Below, in pieces: positions 46,258 to 56,801 of a stretch of DNA of 64,000 bases. The notes below the pieces were generated by a model. That model was not told where the DNA came from and did no database searches. It was given only the letters and a program-made list of their open reading frames with translations. The translations under genes and the position numbers were made by a program. Each line of letters opens with the position of its first letter. Positions within the stretch are counted from its first letter, which is position 1. The stretch is from Paenibacillus sp. 453mf (GTDB lineage Bacteria; Bacillota; Bacilli; Paenibacillales; Paenibacillaceae): positions 208,252 to 272,251 of the forward strand of contig NZ_FPAC01000004.1 of the NCBI RefSeq assembly GCF_900116105.1, written 5' to 3'.

Positions 46258-47723
46258 CCCGCCTTCGCATCCTTGAAGTCCAGCGTCGTTGGGTAGTCAT
46301 TATCGAAACAGGCGAGGCATAAGCCGCCTTTATATGCATCCTGATGATTTCCTTCTATAGAAGAGATCAGACCTTCCGGACTGAGGAATGACAGAGAGTC
46401 TGCATTGATCTCTCTGCATATCTCCTCAATCGATTTGGAAGAAGCAATCAGTTCATCCCGGTTCGGGGTATCAATCCCGTAAAAGCACGGATTCTTGAAC
46501 GGCGGTGAAGTAATGCGTACGTGCACCTCGGTAGCACCTGCATCACGGAGCATATTCACGATCCGGCGCGATGTCGTACCGCGCACGATGGAATCGTCAA
46601 TCATGACAACGCGTTTGCCTTCTACTACCCGGCGCACCGCACTCAGCTTCATCTTCACTCCCTGCTCACGCAGCTCCTGACTTGGCTGAATAAAGGTACG
46701 GCCTGTGTATTTGTTCTTAATCATCCCCAGCTCATACGGAATGCCCGTCTGCTCCGCATAGCCTATTGCCGCGGAAATACTTGAATCCGGAACACCCGTT
46801 ACCACATCGGCATCGACAAACGATTCAATCGCAAGCCGGCTTCCCATCCGCTTCCGCGCACTATGCTGATTCGCTCCATTCATATCACTGTCCGGACGAG
46901 CGAAATAGATATATTCCATAGCACACAGCGCTTTGCGGTGTTTTTTCTCCTCAAAACGATCTTCATGCAGACCTTCACTATCGAGCACCAGCATTTCTCC
47001 CGGTTCAATGTCCCGAATCAGCTCGGCACCGATCGTCTCCAATGCACAAGTTTCTGATGCAAAAATATAAGCATCGCCTAATTTGCCCATCGTCAGCGGA
47101 CGCAGTCCATGTGCGTCTGACGCAACGATTAGCCGATCGTTCGTCATGATCAGGAAGGCGTAGCCCCCGACGATCCGGCGAAATGCGTCTTTTGCCGCCT
47201 CTACCAGATCCTTGGGAGAACGGGCGATTAAATGCGCAATAACCTCGGTATCACTCGTCGTTTGAAAGATCGATCCGCTTTGCTCCAGCTCCTTGCGGAT
47301 CTCTGGTGCATTCACGATATTTCCGTTTGTCGCAACAGCGAGATCCCCGTCACGGTACTTAAACACGAGCGGCTGTGCATTCGTCAGCTTGCTGTCACCG
47401 CTGGTTGAATAGCGCACGTGACCAATGGAGATATCTCCGGACAGGGAAGCCATGAGATCCTTCGTAAATACCTCTTTGACGAGTCCCATCCCGCGGTGAT
47501 AATGGAATTCGCTGCCGTCACTGACACACATTCCGGCACTTTCCTCGCCGCGATGCTGCAGCGCATGCAGTCCATAATAGGACAAGGAGGCAGCGTCGGG
47601 GTGTCTATACACCCCGAACACCCCGCACTCCTCTTTCAATTTATCGAACAGTCCCTCTTTGCCCGAACCCTCGTTGTAGTAATCGCCGGTCCAAAACTGC
47701 GGGGTTTTTACTTCATCAGACAT
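46245..47723 (-). CDS. purF: Amidophosphoribosyltransferase
   Basis: A 492-residue enzyme making phosphoribosylamine from PRPP and glutamine, the committed step. The N-terminal nucleophile is Cys33 ([14 protein letters not shown]), after a 32-residue propeptide, longer than the 11 residues in B. subtilis. The PRPP loop [15 protein letters not shown] is intact, and C-terminal cysteines (CLACF and KAGCGC) fit a 4Fe-4S cluster. ATG 47723 follows GGGAGG and overlaps purL by 16 nt. The stop lies in a hairpin loop at the edge of the repeat array. Confidence 0.97.
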   Translation of the reverse strand: MSDEVKTPQFWTGDYYNEGSGKEGLFDKLKEECGVFGVYRHPDAASLSYYGLHALQHRGEESAGMCVSDGSEFHYHRGMGLVKEVFTKDLMASLSGDISIGHVRYSTSGDSKLTNAQPLVFKYRDGDLAVATNGNIVNAPEIRKELEQSGSIFQTTSDTEVIAHLIARSPKDLVEAAKDAFRRIVGGYAFLIMTNDRLIVASDAHGLRPLTMGKLGDAYIFASETCALETIGAELIRDIEPGEMLVLDSEGLHEDRFEEKKHRKALCAMEYIYFARPDSDMNGANQHSARKRMGSRLAIESFVDADVVTGVPDSSISAAIGYAEQTGIPYELGMIKNKYTGRTFIQPSQELREQGVKMKLSAVRRVVEGKRVVMIDDSIVRGTTSRRIVNMLRDAGATEVHVRITSPPFKNPCFYGIDTPNRDELIASSKSIEEICREINADSLSFLSPEGLISSIEGNHQDAYKGGLCLACFDNDYPTTLDFKDAKAGCGC

Positions 47724-49951
47724 GGAATAACATCCTCCCAGACCTGTTTCAGAACCGCTACCGGTTCGTCCACAGCTGATGTGCCGTTCAACTCCAATTT
47801 AAGATTGCTGCCTGTTACTTGTCCGATCACTTGAGCAGGAACGCCGCTATTTCTAACGAACGCTTCCAGTTCTTCTGCTTGTGCTTGGTCTGCTGTCAGT
47901 AGAATACGGGATTGGCTCTCGCTGAATAGAGCAATATCACCGCGAAGGTCAGTCGTAAAGTTCACGCTGGCACCAATGCCGCCGCTGATACAGCTCTCTG
48001 CTAGCGCCACGCCAAGACCACCTTCAGACAAGTCATGCGCAGACTGTACAAGACCTTTCTGAATGGCGCCAAGCACCGCTCCCTGCAGCTTCTTCTCCAC
48101 TTCAAGGTCGAGCTGTGGAGGACGTCCTTCCGTCAAGCCATGAACGGCATATTGGAACTCGCTGCCGCCAAGCTCTGCTTTGGTATCCCCAAGAAGCAGG
48201 ATAACATCTCCTTCTTTCTTAAAGCCTTGTGTCGTGATGTGGTCCGTATCATGGACAAGTCCGACCATACCGACAACAGGTGTTGGATAAATGGCGCCTT
48301 TGGCATTCTCGTTGTACAAGCTCACGTTACCGCCGATAACCGGTGTACCCAGCACAGTACAAGCTTCAGCCATTCCGTCCACCGCTTTTTCCATCTGCCA
48401 GAAGATATCCGGCTTCTCCGGCGAACCAAAGTTCAGGTTGTCCGTAATCGCCAGCGGCTCGGCTCCAGAACATACAATGTTTCGCGCAGCTTCGCTGACC
48501 GCAATTTTGCCGCCAACTTCTGGATCAAGATACACATAACGACCATTACAGTCCGTTGTCATCGCAAGACCTTTGCGTGTGCCGTGAACCGTCACAACAG
48601 CTGCATCCGATCCTGGACGAACGGCAGTGCTGGTCCGCACCATGTAGTCATATTGGTCATACACCCAAGCCTTGCTGGAGACGGTCGGGGAAGACAGCAC
48701 CTTTTTCAAGGCTCCTGTCAGATCCGACACTTCCTCGTAACGCAGGGTGTCGATTTTCTCGTTCTCAATATAATAAGCAGGAACCGAGGACGGTTTGTTA
48801 TACACCGGACATTCGTCAACCAATGCCGTTACCGGCATGTCGCCAACGACTTCACCGTGATGGTACAGCTTCAGTCGTCCGTCGTCCGTAACCTTCCCGA
48901 CTTTTGCACAGATAACGCCCCAACGCTCAAAAATTTCACGTGCTTGTGCTTCGTCTTTAGGCTCAACGACAAACAGCATGCGTTCTTGAGATTCGGACAG
49001 CATCATCTCGTATGGAGACATGCCTTGTTCCCGCTGAGGCACTTGGTCCAAATAAAGCTCAAGTCCGTTGCCTGCCTTACTTGCCATCTCCGCACTGGAG
49101 CATGTAAGACCCGCAGCACCCATATCTTGAATGCCAAGCACGATGCCTGTATCAATCAGCTCAAGACAAGCTTCCATGACCAGCTTCTCCATGAACGGAT
49201 CACCAACCTGTACCGCTGTACGCTTGGATTCGGATTCTTCCGTCAGCTCAACTGAAGCAAACGTCGCTCCATGAATACCGTCACGTCCTGTTGGAGGTCC
49301 CACGTAAAATACCGGGTTACCTACCCCTTTGGCCACACCGCGCTGAATTTTGTCGTGATCTATCAGACCTACACACATGGCGTTTACCAAAGGATTACCG
49401 TCATAGCTCTCATCAAACATAACTTCTCCGCCTACGGTCGGGATTCCGATACAGTTACCATAGCCTGCAATACCGGATACGACGTGCTCGAACAAATACT
49501 TCACACGATCGCTTTCAAGCTTACCGAAGCGCAAGGAGTTGAGGGATGCTATCGGTCTTGCACCCATGGAGAAAATGTCGCGGATAATTCCACCGACCCC
49601 TGTTGCTGCACCTTGGAAGGGCTCAACCGCGGAAGGATGGTTATGGCTTTCGATCTTGAATACAACCGCTTGGTTATCTCCGATGTCGACGATTCCGGCT
49701 CCCTCTCCCGGTCCCATCAGGACACGTTCGCCTGTGGTCGGGAAACGACGCAGCAGCGGCTTGGAGTTCTTGTATGCGCAGTGCTCTGACCACATAACGC
49801 TGAATACGCCGATCTCCGTATAGTTCGGCTGACGTCCCATGAACGACACGATCAGGTCATATTCACTGTCAGACACGCCCATTTGCTGATAAAGTTTATG
49901 CTCCGCAATCTGTGCTGCGGTTGGTTCTTTAGCGGATACTTGCTGCGTCAT
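47708..49951 (-). CDS. purL: FGAM synthase, large (synthetase) subunit
   Basis: A 747-residue small-type PurL, which works with PurQ (glutaminase) and Pur[39 protein letters not shown] and [14 protein letters not shown] are family blocks; IESHNHPS contributes the active-site His. ATG 49951 overlaps the purQ end by 23 nt. Single ATP-binding synthetase chain without a glutaminase domain, as in Gram-positive bacteria. Confidence 0.97.
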   Translation of the reverse strand: MTQQVSAKEPTAAQIAEHKLYQQMGVSDSEYDLIVSFMGRQPNYTEIGVFSVMWSEHCAYKNSKPLLRRFPTTGERVLMGPGEGAGIVDIGDNQAVVFKIESHNHPSAVEPFQGAATGVGGIIRDIFSMGARPIASLNSLRFGKLESDRVKYLFEHVVSGIAGYGNCIGIPTVGGEVMFDESYDGNPLVNAMCVGLIDHDKIQRGVAKGVGNPVFYVGPPTGRDGIHGATFASVELTEESESKRTAVQVGDPFMEKLVMEACLELIDTGIVLGIQDMGAAGLTCSSAEMASKAGNGLELYLDQVPQREQGMSPYEMMLSESQERMLFVVEPKDEAQAREIFERWGVICAKVGKVTDDGRLKLYHHGEVVGDMPVTALVDECPVYNKPSSVPAYYIENEKIDTLRYEEVSDLTGALKKVLSSPTVSSKAWVYDQYDYMVRTSTAVRPGSDAAVVTVHGTRKGLAMTTDCNGRYVYLDPEVGGKIAVSEAARNIVCSGAEPLAITDNLNFGSPEKPDIFWQMEKAVDGMAEACTVLGTPVIGGNVSLYNENAKGAIYPTPVVGMVGLVHDTDHITTQGFKKEGDVILLLGDTKAELGGSEFQYAVHGLTEGRPPQLDLEVEKKLQGAVLGAIQKGLVQSAHDLSEGGLGVALAESCISGGIGASVNFTTDLRGDIALFSESQSRILLTADQAQAEELEAFVRNSGVPAQVIGQVTGSNLKLELNGTSAVDEPVAVLKQVWEDVIPCLMK

Positions 49952-50618
49952 GCTGATCCCTCCAGGAGTTCAAAATCGAAGTAAACATGCGTTTACCATC
50001 TGTCGTACCAAGCACTTCGTTCACTGCGCGTTCCGGGTGTGGCATCATGCCCACCACGTTGCCGCGCTCATTGCTTACGCCGGCGATGTTATTCAAGGAG
50101 CCATTCGGATTGTTCTTATAAGTAAAGACGATTTGATTATTTGCCTTAAGCTTCTCAAGGGTCTCTTCATCACAATAATAGTTGCCTTCCCCATGCGCGA
50201 TCGGGATAATGATCTCTTCCCCAAGTGCATACTCGCTTGTAAACGGCGTGTTGTTGTTCTCTACTTGAAGTACTGAATCGTGGCATACAAACTTCATACC
50301 CGTATTTCTCAGCAATGCGCCAGGGAGAAGCCCGGCTTCCGTTAGGATTTGGAATCCGTTGCAGATCCCGATAATGTATTTTCCTTGCTCCGCAGCCTTG
50401 GCTACTTCGTTCATCACAGGAGCAAATCTTGAGATCGCTCCACATCTTAAATAGTCACCGTAAGAGAAGCCGCCGGGAACGATGATGCAGTCATAGGCAG
50501 ACAGATCTGTTGCCGTATGCCATACATAATCTACAGGCTGTTCAATCGTTTCTTCTACTGCCTTGAAGCAGTCAATATCACAGTTGGATCCAGGAAACAC
50601 GAGAACTGCAAATTTCAT
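49929..50618 (-). CDS. purQ: FGAM synthase, glutaminase subunit
   Basis: A 229-residue class I amidotransferase. The nucleophile Cys lies in [17 protein letters not shown] near the C-terminus holds the His and Glu of the triad. It feeds ammonia to PurL. The start is three nt after the purS stop, and the end overlaps purL, so purS-purQ-purL are tightly coupled. [15 protein letters not shown] N-terminus is usual ([14 protein letters not shown]). Confidence 0.97.
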   Translation of the reverse strand: MKFAVLVFPGSNCDIDCFKAVEETIEQPVDYVWHTATDLSAYDCIIVPGGFSYGDYLRCGAISRFAPVMNEVAKAAEQGKYIIGICNGFQILTEAGLLPGALLRNTGMKFVCHDSVLQVENNNTPFTSEYALGEEIIIPIAHGEGNYYCDEETLEKLKANNQIVFTYKNNPNGSLNNIAGVSNERGNVVGMMPHPERAVNEVLGTTDGKRMFTSILNSWRDQHDAASIR

Positions 50619-50621
50619 GAA

Positions 50622-50867
50622 TTAAACCTCCAATTCAAAGCGGTAGTCTTCGACAACCGTATTTGCGAGCAGCTTTTCACACATGACCTTAACGCGTTCT
50701 TCTGCTTCATTACGATCACTTGTATCCAGTGTCAGCTCCAGATATTTGCCGATGCGTACCCCTTCCACTTCACTGAAGCCCATGGAATGGAGCGCGCCTT
50801 GTACGGCAACGCCTTGAGGGTCAAGTACGCTTTGCTTAATCGTAACGTATACAGTAGCTTTTATCAT
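50622..50867 (-). CDS. purS: FGAM synthase, PurS subunit
   Basis: An 81-residue subunit that bridges PurQ and PurL. MIKATVYVTIKQSVLDPQG and the internal ALHSMGFSEVEGVRIGKYLEL are the family hallmarks. GGAGGAACTTCC-like sequence lies before the start. A 136-bp gap separates it from purC. Confidence 0.95.
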   Translation of the reverse strand: MIKATVYVTIKQSVLDPQGVAVQGALHSMGFSEVEGVRIGKYLELTLDTSDRNEAEERVKVMCEKLLANTVVEDYRFELEV

Positions 50868-51003
50868 GATCGGAAGTTCCTCCTAAGGAATGTTTTTAAG
50901 GTTTGGACTATGATTAATGATGATAATGATTGCTAATATAAAGCTTTCATCTGCTAAGTTTCCATAACACGGATATGGTACTGAGCCATATAGAACTTCT
51001 AGA

Positions 51004-51876
51004 TTAACGAGTCAGCCTGTCCTTAATCTCTTTATAGCGTCTGCTCGTTTCCTCCACTACATGCCCTGGAAGCGGCTCCGGCTGGCTGTTCTTATCCCAA
51101 TCGGTGGATGCCAGATATGCTCTTACCGGCTCTTTATCCATACTGTCGATCTCAATGTCCAGCGCGTATTTCTCCTTGGCCCAGAAACGGGAGGCATCCG
51201 GTGTAAAGATCTCATCAATCAAAATGACCTCTCCGTCTACCATCCCGAACTCAAACTTACAATCCGCCAAAATAATGCCTCTTTGTTCGCAATAGTCTCT
51301 CGCAAACTCATACAACTGAAGGCTCTTCGCTTCAAGCTCGAGTGCAAGCTTCTCTCCAACCGCTGCTTTCATCTGCTCCATGGAAATATCCTCGTCATGT
51401 CCGACGTCGTTCTTGGCCGCCGGCGTAAAGATCGGCTTGTCCAGCTTCGCATTTTTGCGAAGTCCTTCCGGAAGCTTAATCCCGTTAACCGTGCCGCTGG
51501 ACTGATACTGCCTCCAGCCGCCGCCGGTAATGTATCCGCGAACCACGCACTCGATATCGATGCGCTCAGCTTTTTTCGTGACCATAATCCGATTCCTCAG
51601 CGCCTCTTTATCCAGAACGATATCTCCCAGTTCATCTACATTGGTATGAACGACGTGATTCGGCATCCATCCCTTGGTTTGGTCAAACCAGAAAGCACTA
51701 ACTGTGTTGAGTACATTGCCCTTCTCTGGGACAGCCGGCTCCAGCACATAATCGAATGCTGAAATCCGGTCCGTTACGACGATCAGAAAATGCTCACCAA
51801 GATCGTACAACTCCCTAACCTTGCCTTTGTATAACAGTGGTGCGTTAATTAGCTCTGCTGCGGTGGATAAAGCCAT
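51004..51876 (-). CDS. purC: SAICAR synthetase
   Basis: A 290-residue ATP-dependent ligase joining aspartate to CAIR. LLYKGKVRELYDLGEHFLIV, DRISAFDYVLEP and DEIFTPDASRFWAKEKY are present. This is the longer ~290-residue form rather than the 240-residue B. subtilis form. ATG 51876 (MALSTAAE) follows GGAG at 11 nt; GTG 51888 is possible but has a weaker site. 64 bp after purB. Confidence 0.95.
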   Translation of the reverse strand: MALSTAAELINAPLLYKGKVRELYDLGEHFLIVVTDRISAFDYVLEPAVPEKGNVLNTVSAFWFDQTKGWMPNHVVHTNVDELGDIVLDKEALRNRIMVTKKAERIDIECVVRGYITGGGWRQYQSSGTVNGIKLPEGLRKNAKLDKPIFTPAAKNDVGHDEDISMEQMKAAVGEKLALELEAKSLQLYEFARDYCEQRGIILADCKFEFGMVDGEVILIDEIFTPDASRFWAKEKYALDIEIDSMDKEPVRAYLASTDWDKNSQPEPLPGHVVEETSRRYKEIKDRLTR

Positions 51877-51940
51877 AACGTTAATCACTCCACGTTTTAT
51901 TATTTGTTAAGCCGTAACAGCCTTCTAAGATTCTGTTCGA

Positions 51941-53236
51941 CTAGTTCAATCCCAGTTTGTCAAAAATCGTATCCACATGCTTTAGATGCCATGCCGGATT
52001 AAAGGCGTCCTCGATCTCCTCTGTGCTGAGCACTTCGGTGATCGCAGGCGTAGCTTCCACGATGTCGCGGAATTGGCGCTGCGTCTCCCAAGCTTCCATC
52101 GCACGAGGCTGAACCGTATCATAAGCTTCTTCACGGCTGAAGCCTTTATCAATCAGCTTCGTCATAATGCGTCCGGAGAACGGAACACCGAAGGTACGGG
52201 ACATGTTGCGCTTCATGTTCTCAGGGAACACCGTCAAATTCTTGATGATGTTACCAAAACGGTTCAGCATATAGTTCAGCAGCATCGTTGCATCCGGTAG
52301 GATTACGCGTTCTGCTGAGGAATGCGAAATATCACGCTCATGCCACAGCGTTACGTTCTCATAAGCTGTCAGCATATGTCCGCGAATAACACGGGACAAG
52401 CCGGAGATGTTCTCACTGCCGATTGGATTGCGCTTGTGCGGCATAGCAGAGGAGCCTTTTTGACCCTTAGCAAAAGCCTCTTCCACTTCACGGAATTCAC
52501 TCTTCTGGAGCGCGCGTACTTCAGTTGCAAATTTGTCCAGGGAGGTAGCAATCAGAGCAAGGGTTGCCATATATTCTGCATGGCGGTCACGCTGTAATGT
52601 CTGAGTCGAGATCGGTGCCGGCTTCGTGCCCAGCTTCTTGCACACGAACTCCTCAACGAATGGATCAATGTTCGCATAAGTACCTACAGCACCGGAAATT
52701 TTGCCGTATTGGACATTGTCAGCAGCATGACGGAAACGTTCCAGGTTACGCTTCATCTCTTCATGCCACAGTGCCATTTTCAGACCAAAGGTTGTTGGCT
52801 CTGCATGTACACCATGGGTACGTCCCATCATCGGGGTATGCTTGTATTCGACCGCTTTGTCTCTCAGGATCTGAATGAAGTTCAGGATGTCTTTCTCTAG
52901 AATTTCATTCGCTTGACGAAGCAGGTAGCCGTTCGCTGTATCTACAACATCTGTAGAAGTCAGTCCATAATGCACCCATTTGCGTTCCTCTCCAAGACTT
53001 TCGGATACAGTGCGTGTAAAGGCGATTACATCATGGCGCGTCTCCTGCTCGATCTCGTAAATCCGGTCAATGTCAAAGCTTGCTTTCTCCCGAAGGACAG
53101 CTGCGTCCTCTTTTGGAATAACGCCCAGTTCAGCCCAAGCCTCGCATGCACAAATTTCCACTTCCAGCCAAGCTTTAAATTTATTTTCTTCCGTCCAAAT
53201 CGCCCGCATTTCGGGTCTGCTATAACGTTCAATCAT
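51941..53236 (-). CDS. purB: Adenylosuccinate lyase
   Basis: A 431-residue lyase used twice in purine synthesis (SAICAR and adenylosuccinate cleavage). [15 protein letters not shown] is the fumarase-superfamily signature and TRHDVIAFT and [13 protein letters not shown] complete the active site. ATG 53236 starts [10 protein letters not shown] as in B. subtilis, follows GGAGG, and overlaps the purK stop by ATGA. Confidence 0.97.
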   Translation of the reverse strand: MIERYSRPEMRAIWTEENKFKAWLEVEICACEAWAELGVIPKEDAAVLREKASFDIDRIYEIEQETRHDVIAFTRTVSESLGEERKWVHYGLTSTDVVDTANGYLLRQANEILEKDILNFIQILRDKAVEYKHTPMMGRTHGVHAEPTTFGLKMALWHEEMKRNLERFRHAADNVQYGKISGAVGTYANIDPFVEEFVCKKLGTKPAPISTQTLQRDRHAEYMATLALIATSLDKFATEVRALQKSEFREVEEAFAKGQKGSSAMPHKRNPIGSENISGLSRVIRGHMLTAYENVTLWHERDISHSSAERVILPDATMLLNYMLNRFGNIIKNLTVFPENMKRNMSRTFGVPFSGRIMTKLIDKGFSREEAYDTVQPRAMEAWETQRQFRDIVEATPAITEVLSTEEIEDAFNPAWHLKHVDTIFDKLGLN

Positions 53237-54417
53237 TTGTATTCGTTCCTCCATATATTGGTTTTGCCAATCCAATCCAGTGCATGCTGCACATCATGGC
53301 ATAACAGATTAATATGTCCCATTTTACGGCCCGTCTTGGCATCTGCTTTGCCGTACAGGTGAAGCTTAGGCACGACGCCCAGTTCATCAGCGTCTGCATC
53401 CTTTTTGGCAAATCGATCAATTACTGCTTCGATATGCTCTCCCAGGACATTTACCATCACAACCGGGCTAAGCAGGCACGTATCTGCAAGAGGCAGACCA
53501 CAGATCGCTCTCACATGCTGCTCGAACTGCGATGTGCTGCACGCCTCCATTGTATAATGACCTGAGTTGTGAGGCCGAGGTGCCAATTCGTTAACGTACA
53601 GCTGTCCATCTCTTGTCACAAACATCTCGACAGCCAGCAGCCCAACAGCTCCCATAGATTCGGCGATCTTAGCTGCGAGCTGCTGCGCTTCGAGCTGGAG
53701 CTCTGAAGACACTCTCGCCGGTACAACTGAGGTATGCAGTATGTTATTCACGTGTACATTCTCAGCTGGGGGGAATGTTCGAATCTCTCCTTGGGGATTG
53801 CGTGCAGCGATGACCGATATTTCGCACTCAAAGGATACATATTGCTCCAACACAAGCTCCGTACCAAGTCCAGCCAGCTCTTCGTAAGCCGTAAGCGCCG
53901 TCTCTGTATCGCGAATGACCCGCTGTCCTTTGCCATCATAGCCTCCAGTTACGGTCTTGAGCACACAAGGAACACCTAATGCCTCTATCGCTGCGCTCAT
54001 GTCCTCCGCACTCGTAATTTCCCGATATGGAGCAACCGGCACACCCGCCGCTTCAATTGCACGCTTCTCCCGTAGACGATGCTGTGTCGTATACAGAAGC
54101 TTGCTTCCTTGCGGAACATATGCTTCATTCTCCAGCAGTGCTGCCACATCCGCATCCACATTCTCAAACTCATAAGTGATCACATCGCACTCTTCTGCAA
54201 GCTGGCGTGCTGCCTTCTGATCATCGTAGCCCGCTACAATTTGCCGTGCTACTTGTCCACAAGGAGAATTGTCTGTCGGATCCAGCGTAATAAACCGATA
54301 TCCCATGGCTGTACCTGATAATGTCATCATCCGGCCAAGCTGTCCGCCTCCAAGAATCCCAATTGTTGCTCCAGAAGGGAAGACCTTCGTGCTCTCGCTG
54401 GTTGGCTTGTTTATCAT
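53233..54417 (-). CDS. purK: N5-CAIR synthetase
   Basis: A 394-residue ATP-grasp enzyme that carboxylates AIR with bicarbonate. [37 protein letters not shown], and [15 protein letters not shown] are clear. The ATG overlaps the purE stop by ATGA and the stop overlaps purB in the same way, so the three genes are translated in a chain. Confidence 0.96.
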   Translation of the reverse strand: MINKPTSESTKVFPSGATIGILGGGQLGRMMTLSGTAMGYRFITLDPTDNSPCGQVARQIVAGYDDQKAARQLAEECDVITYEFENVDADVAALLENEAYVPQGSKLLYTTQHRLREKRAIEAAGVPVAPYREITSAEDMSAAIEALGVPCVLKTVTGGYDGKGQRVIRDTETALTAYEELAGLGTELVLEQYVSFECEISVIAARNPQGEIRTFPPAENVHVNNILHTSVVPARVSSELQLEAQQLAAKIAESMGAVGLLAVEMFVTRDGQLYVNELAPRPHNSGHYTMEACSTSQFEQHVRAICGLPLADTCLLSPVVMVNVLGEHIEAVIDRFAKKDADADELGVVPKLHLYGKADAKTGRKMGHINLLCHDVQHALDWIGKTNIWRNEYK

Positions 54418-54899
54418 AACGTATCACTGCTTTCTAATACTTCTTTGCGGATTCGATCTCTGCGTTCTTGCGTTCTTCCTGCAACCTCTGGATCGAAAGC
54501 ACCGATGATCTGTGCAGCGAGCAGTCCTGCATTGGTTGCTCCTGCTTTGCCGATTGCCACCGTAGCTACGGGAATACCACCAGGCATTTGTACAATAGAC
54601 AGCAGAGAATCGAGACCATTCAGTGCCTTGGACTGAACAGGTACACCGATAACGGGAACCAGAGTTTTGGATGCGACCATTCCAGGCAAATGAGCGGCTC
54701 CTCCAGCCCCAGCAATAATCACTTTGATTCCGCGGTCATACGCACCTTCCGCAAATTCAAACATGAGATCCGGTGTACGGTGAGCTGAGACCACCTTTTT
54801 CTCATAAGCAATATCCAGCTCGTCCAGCACTTCACAGGCATGTCTCATTGTTTCCCAATCCGATGTACTCCCCATAATTACGGCAACTTGCACTGACAT
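54414..54899 (-). CDS. purE: N5-CAIR mutase
   Basis: A 161-residue class I Pur[28 protein letters not shown], and [15 protein letters not shown] supply the active-site Ser and His. ATG 54899 (MSVQVAV) follows GGGAG at 8 nt. First gene of the operon, 55 nt after the terminator of the leader. Confidence 0.97.
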   Translation of the reverse strand: MSVQVAVIMGSTSDWETMRHACEVLDELDIAYEKKVVSAHRTPDLMFEFAEGAYDRGIKVIIAGAGGAAHLPGMVASKTLVPVIGVPVQSKALNGLDSLLSIVQMPGGIPVATVAIGKAGATNAGLLAAQIIGAFDPEVAGRTQERRDRIRKEVLESSDTL

Positions 54900-54953
54900 G
54901 ATATCCACTCCCTTTATTTAGATCAACATGCACCTTCAATTGACGAAAAAAAA

Positions 54954-54993
54954 CCGAAATCCTCGAGGTATGATGACACTATACGGATTCCGG
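54954..54993 (-). terminator. Leader terminator before purE (riboswitch expression platform)
   Basis: Read on the minus strand CCGGAATCC pairs with GGATTTCGG (54985-54993 with 54954-54962, one G-U), followed by eight T. It lies ~205 nt beyond the aptamer and 55 nt before purE. The CCTCGAGG palindrome at 54961-54968 forms part of the 3' arm and loop. Guanine bound to the aptamer should favour this terminator. Confidence 0.8.
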
Positions 54994-55198
54994 ACGATAT
55001 GAAGATATCAGATGCAGCCATACGGGAGAAATAATAAAACATCTATTGATGTACTTCCACAATAGCCAAGCCCAATAGCTAGGCGCTGCTCAAGTACGCT
55101 GCAGAGAGAGACTCTCTATTCAAGAAGATCCGCTTCATAGCATCTTGAAAAAGCGTCTATCTTGCCTGCACCTGACCCGCTGCTCTAAATTCTAATAT

Positions 55199-55267
55199 CC
55201 TCGTAGTCCGGAAATTAACGGTTTCCGGGTAGAAACTTCCGGGCCATATCCCCGGTACTATACGAGT
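55199..55267 (-). ncRNA. Purine riboswitch aptamer (guanine class)
   Basis: On the minus strand the P1 strands are CTCGTA (55261-55266) and TACGAG (55200-55205). Between them are the conserved ATAGTACC, ATATGG, AAGTTTCTACC and CCG-TAAT-type blocks and the junction GGACTACGAG. The base before UACG is C (GACUAC), which marks guanine/hypoxanthine rather than adenine specificity. It should repress the pur operon when guanine is high, in parallel with PurR. Confidence 0.95.
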
Positions 55268-55365
55268 TAATTCTATATTTTTACCGATTCAATTTCATAA
55301 CTACTTATCATATGGTTTGAAAATAGATTTCTTGGATTTTCGAGTTTATTCTTTTTACCTTTATC

Positions 55366-55442
55366 AGTTTAACAATCCCCTACACCTGATGTCAACTTAA
55401 AGACGAACATTTTAATCTTTACCATATTTATTGTTCGGATAT
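55366..55442 (-). promoter_or_regulatory. pur promoter and paired PurBoxes (PurR site)
   Basis: TTGACA (minus strand, 55390-55395), N18, TAAACT (55366-55371) would start transcription near 55359. Upstream are two inverted PurBoxes: ATATCCGAACAAT on the minus strand (55430-55442), a full match to AWWWCCGAACWWT, and AAAGACGAACATT on the plus strand (55399-55411, 11 of 13). Their CGAA centres are 30 bp apart, close to the spacing in B. subtilis PurR operators. Confidence 0.9.
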
Positions 55443-55464
55443 TTATTAATACTAAACATAAATA

Positions 55465-55505
55465 AAACCAGCAGCTTCCATGAAGTACAGGAAAGATACT
55501 GGTTT
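55465..55505 (-). terminator. Terminator of the UspA gene
   Basis: Arms AAACCAG (55465-55471) and CTGGTTT (55499-55505), with an inner TTCC/GGAA pair. T-rich on both sides; it lies 31 nt past the uspA-like stop. Confidence 0.7.
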
Positions 55506-55536
55506 TTTTGAATAAATGATCTCTGTTTCATCTTGT

Positions 55537-55971
55537 TTATTTCACGACGAGTACAGGAACGTCTGCTTCCTGAACGACCCGATGACTTACACTGCCCAGC
55601 ACGAATTCGCGTATACCGCTGAGTCCTCTGCTCCCTATTACAATGAGATCCGTCTCATTCTGTTTCACATACTCTAATATGACATCCACCGGAGAGCCTT
55701 GAATGAGCTCAACCTTGGCACCAATTTGCTCGTTTACAAGACGTCTCTTAATCTCGTCTACGGTCTCTTCAGCGACCTCATATACATCGCTGTTCACAGA
55801 CGGAGGGATTGGCGCCAGACCTTCGCCGATAAATACCCGCGGAAAATCGTATACGTGAACAATATGCAGTTGTGTATAATCAGACAATTTGGCTAACTCC
55901 ACTGCGCGCTCAAACGCTTTGTTCGCTAACTCTGATCCGTCATATGCAAGTAGAATATTGGAAAAAGTCAT
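55537..55971 (-). CDS. Universal stress protein, UspA family
   Basis: A 144-residue protein: SNILLAYDGSELANKAF at the start, and GSRGLSGIREFVLGSVS near the end, the G-x2-G-x9-G-S/T ATP-binding pattern. Usp proteins dimerise and bind ATP in stress responses. ATG 55971 follows AAAGGTGG at 8 nt; the frame from 55983 lacks a site. Monocistronic. Confidence 0.92.
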   Translation of the reverse strand: MTFSNILLAYDGSELANKAFERAVELAKLSDYTQLHIVHVYDFPRVFIGEGLAPIPPSVNSDVYEVAEETVDEIKRRLVNEQIGAKVELIQGSPVDVILEYVKQNETDLIVIGSRGLSGIREFVLGSVSHRVVQEADVPVLVVK

Positions 55972-56060
55972 GAGGAACGCCACCTTTCTGTATGTACTTT
56001 ATATTTAACCGATTACGGATTTGTTTGAATCACCAAGATCAATTGAGCCCAAAGGTGGCT

Positions 56061-56324
56061 TCAGCTCAAAAAATAGCCGTATAGTATAGCATTAACGAAG
56101 AGCAGCACAGGAACTCCAATGGTAAAGCTGGCATGCCTTGTTTTGTGTCGCTTCCGGTACATTGCAATCAGAATGCCAAGTGAACCACCGATGGCGGCAA
56201 GTAAAAACAACGTTTTTTCTGGAACCCGGTCTCGTCTTCTCTGTGCTCTTCTCTTATCCTCTGACATCACAAGATATGCTACCACATTTATAAAAACAAA
56301 CCATACAATAATGCCTGTCCGCAT
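56061..56324 (-). CDS. DUF1294 membrane protein
   Basis: An 87-residue protein with three membrane segments (IIVWFVFINVVAYLVM, TLFLLAAIGGSLGILIA, IGVPVLLFVNAILYGYF). RVPEKTLFLLAAIGGSLG and RHKTRHASF match DUF1294. Function unknown. ATG 56324 follows AAGGGGAA. Confidence 0.85.
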   Translation of the reverse strand: MRTGIIVWFVFINVVAYLVMSEDKRRAQRRRDRVPEKTLFLLAAIGGSLGILIAMYRKRHKTRHASFTIGVPVLLFVNAILYGYFLS

Positions 56325-56502
56325 TGGCAATTCCCCTTTCTTTAGGGATCTCATTCCCCACTCCATTATAGCTTCAGTAGAAACAGAGTGACAATGAGTT
56401 CGGACGGGCTCAGCTGTAATAGCTAAATGTATTGTATCTAAATCAACTTCATTCTATGCGTTAGCTATGCTGGCATCATATATCGACTGGAAACATACAA
56501 AA

Positions 56503-56530
56503 GAACCAGATTCAATACAGAATCTGGTTC
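56503..56530 (-). terminator. Terminator of the 45-aa gene
   Basis: Perfect arms GAACCAGATTC (56503-56513) and GAATCTGGTTC (56520-56530), followed by TTTT on the minus strand. Confidence 0.8.
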
Positions 56531-56571
56531 TCATGCTGCCAGCTCATCGCTGCTAAATAGCAGCTTACGGC

Positions 56572-56709
56572 TTAGGATTCCTGCTTAGGAATGCCGTTTA
56601 AGCTTGGCGGAGTGTGGGCTGCCTTGGCCGGACGAAGTGATTTACTTTCCTCTAGCACACTAGACTTATTTTGCTGGTTTTTAATTTTCAGCGGTTTATG
56701 ATAAGGCAT
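56572..56709 (-). CDS. 45-residue basic protein
   Basis: A short gene with GGGGGGTGAG before ATG 56709 and TAA at 56572-56574. The product MPYHKPLKIKNQQNKS... is basic, Pro/Ser/Lys-rich and soluble, ending LNGIPKQES. A clear ribosome binding site and a terminator just downstream support it as a real monocistronic gene. Function unknown. Confidence 0.6.
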   Translation of the reverse strand: MPYHKPLKIKNQQNKSSVLEESKSLRPAKAAHTPPSLNGIPKQES

Positions 56710-56801
56710 GTGTCGCTCACCCCCCTACGACATAGATTGTCATCTTCCAAGGAGCATTATACGGATACTTCGTAGTGCACCGCATTACATCGACACGCTG
56801 C

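Noticed and set aside
45822..46322. Open frame of 166 codons on the plus strand across the purF-purM spacer
   Set aside because: It is produced by the GC-rich hairpin repeats, ends in the complement of purF, has no ribosome binding site and gives a repetitive Arg/Leu/Ser sequence.
48035..49255. 406-codon plus-strand frame opposite purL
   Set aside because: It is the complement of a clear purL gene; sequence is rich in His, Arg and Cys without family similarity.
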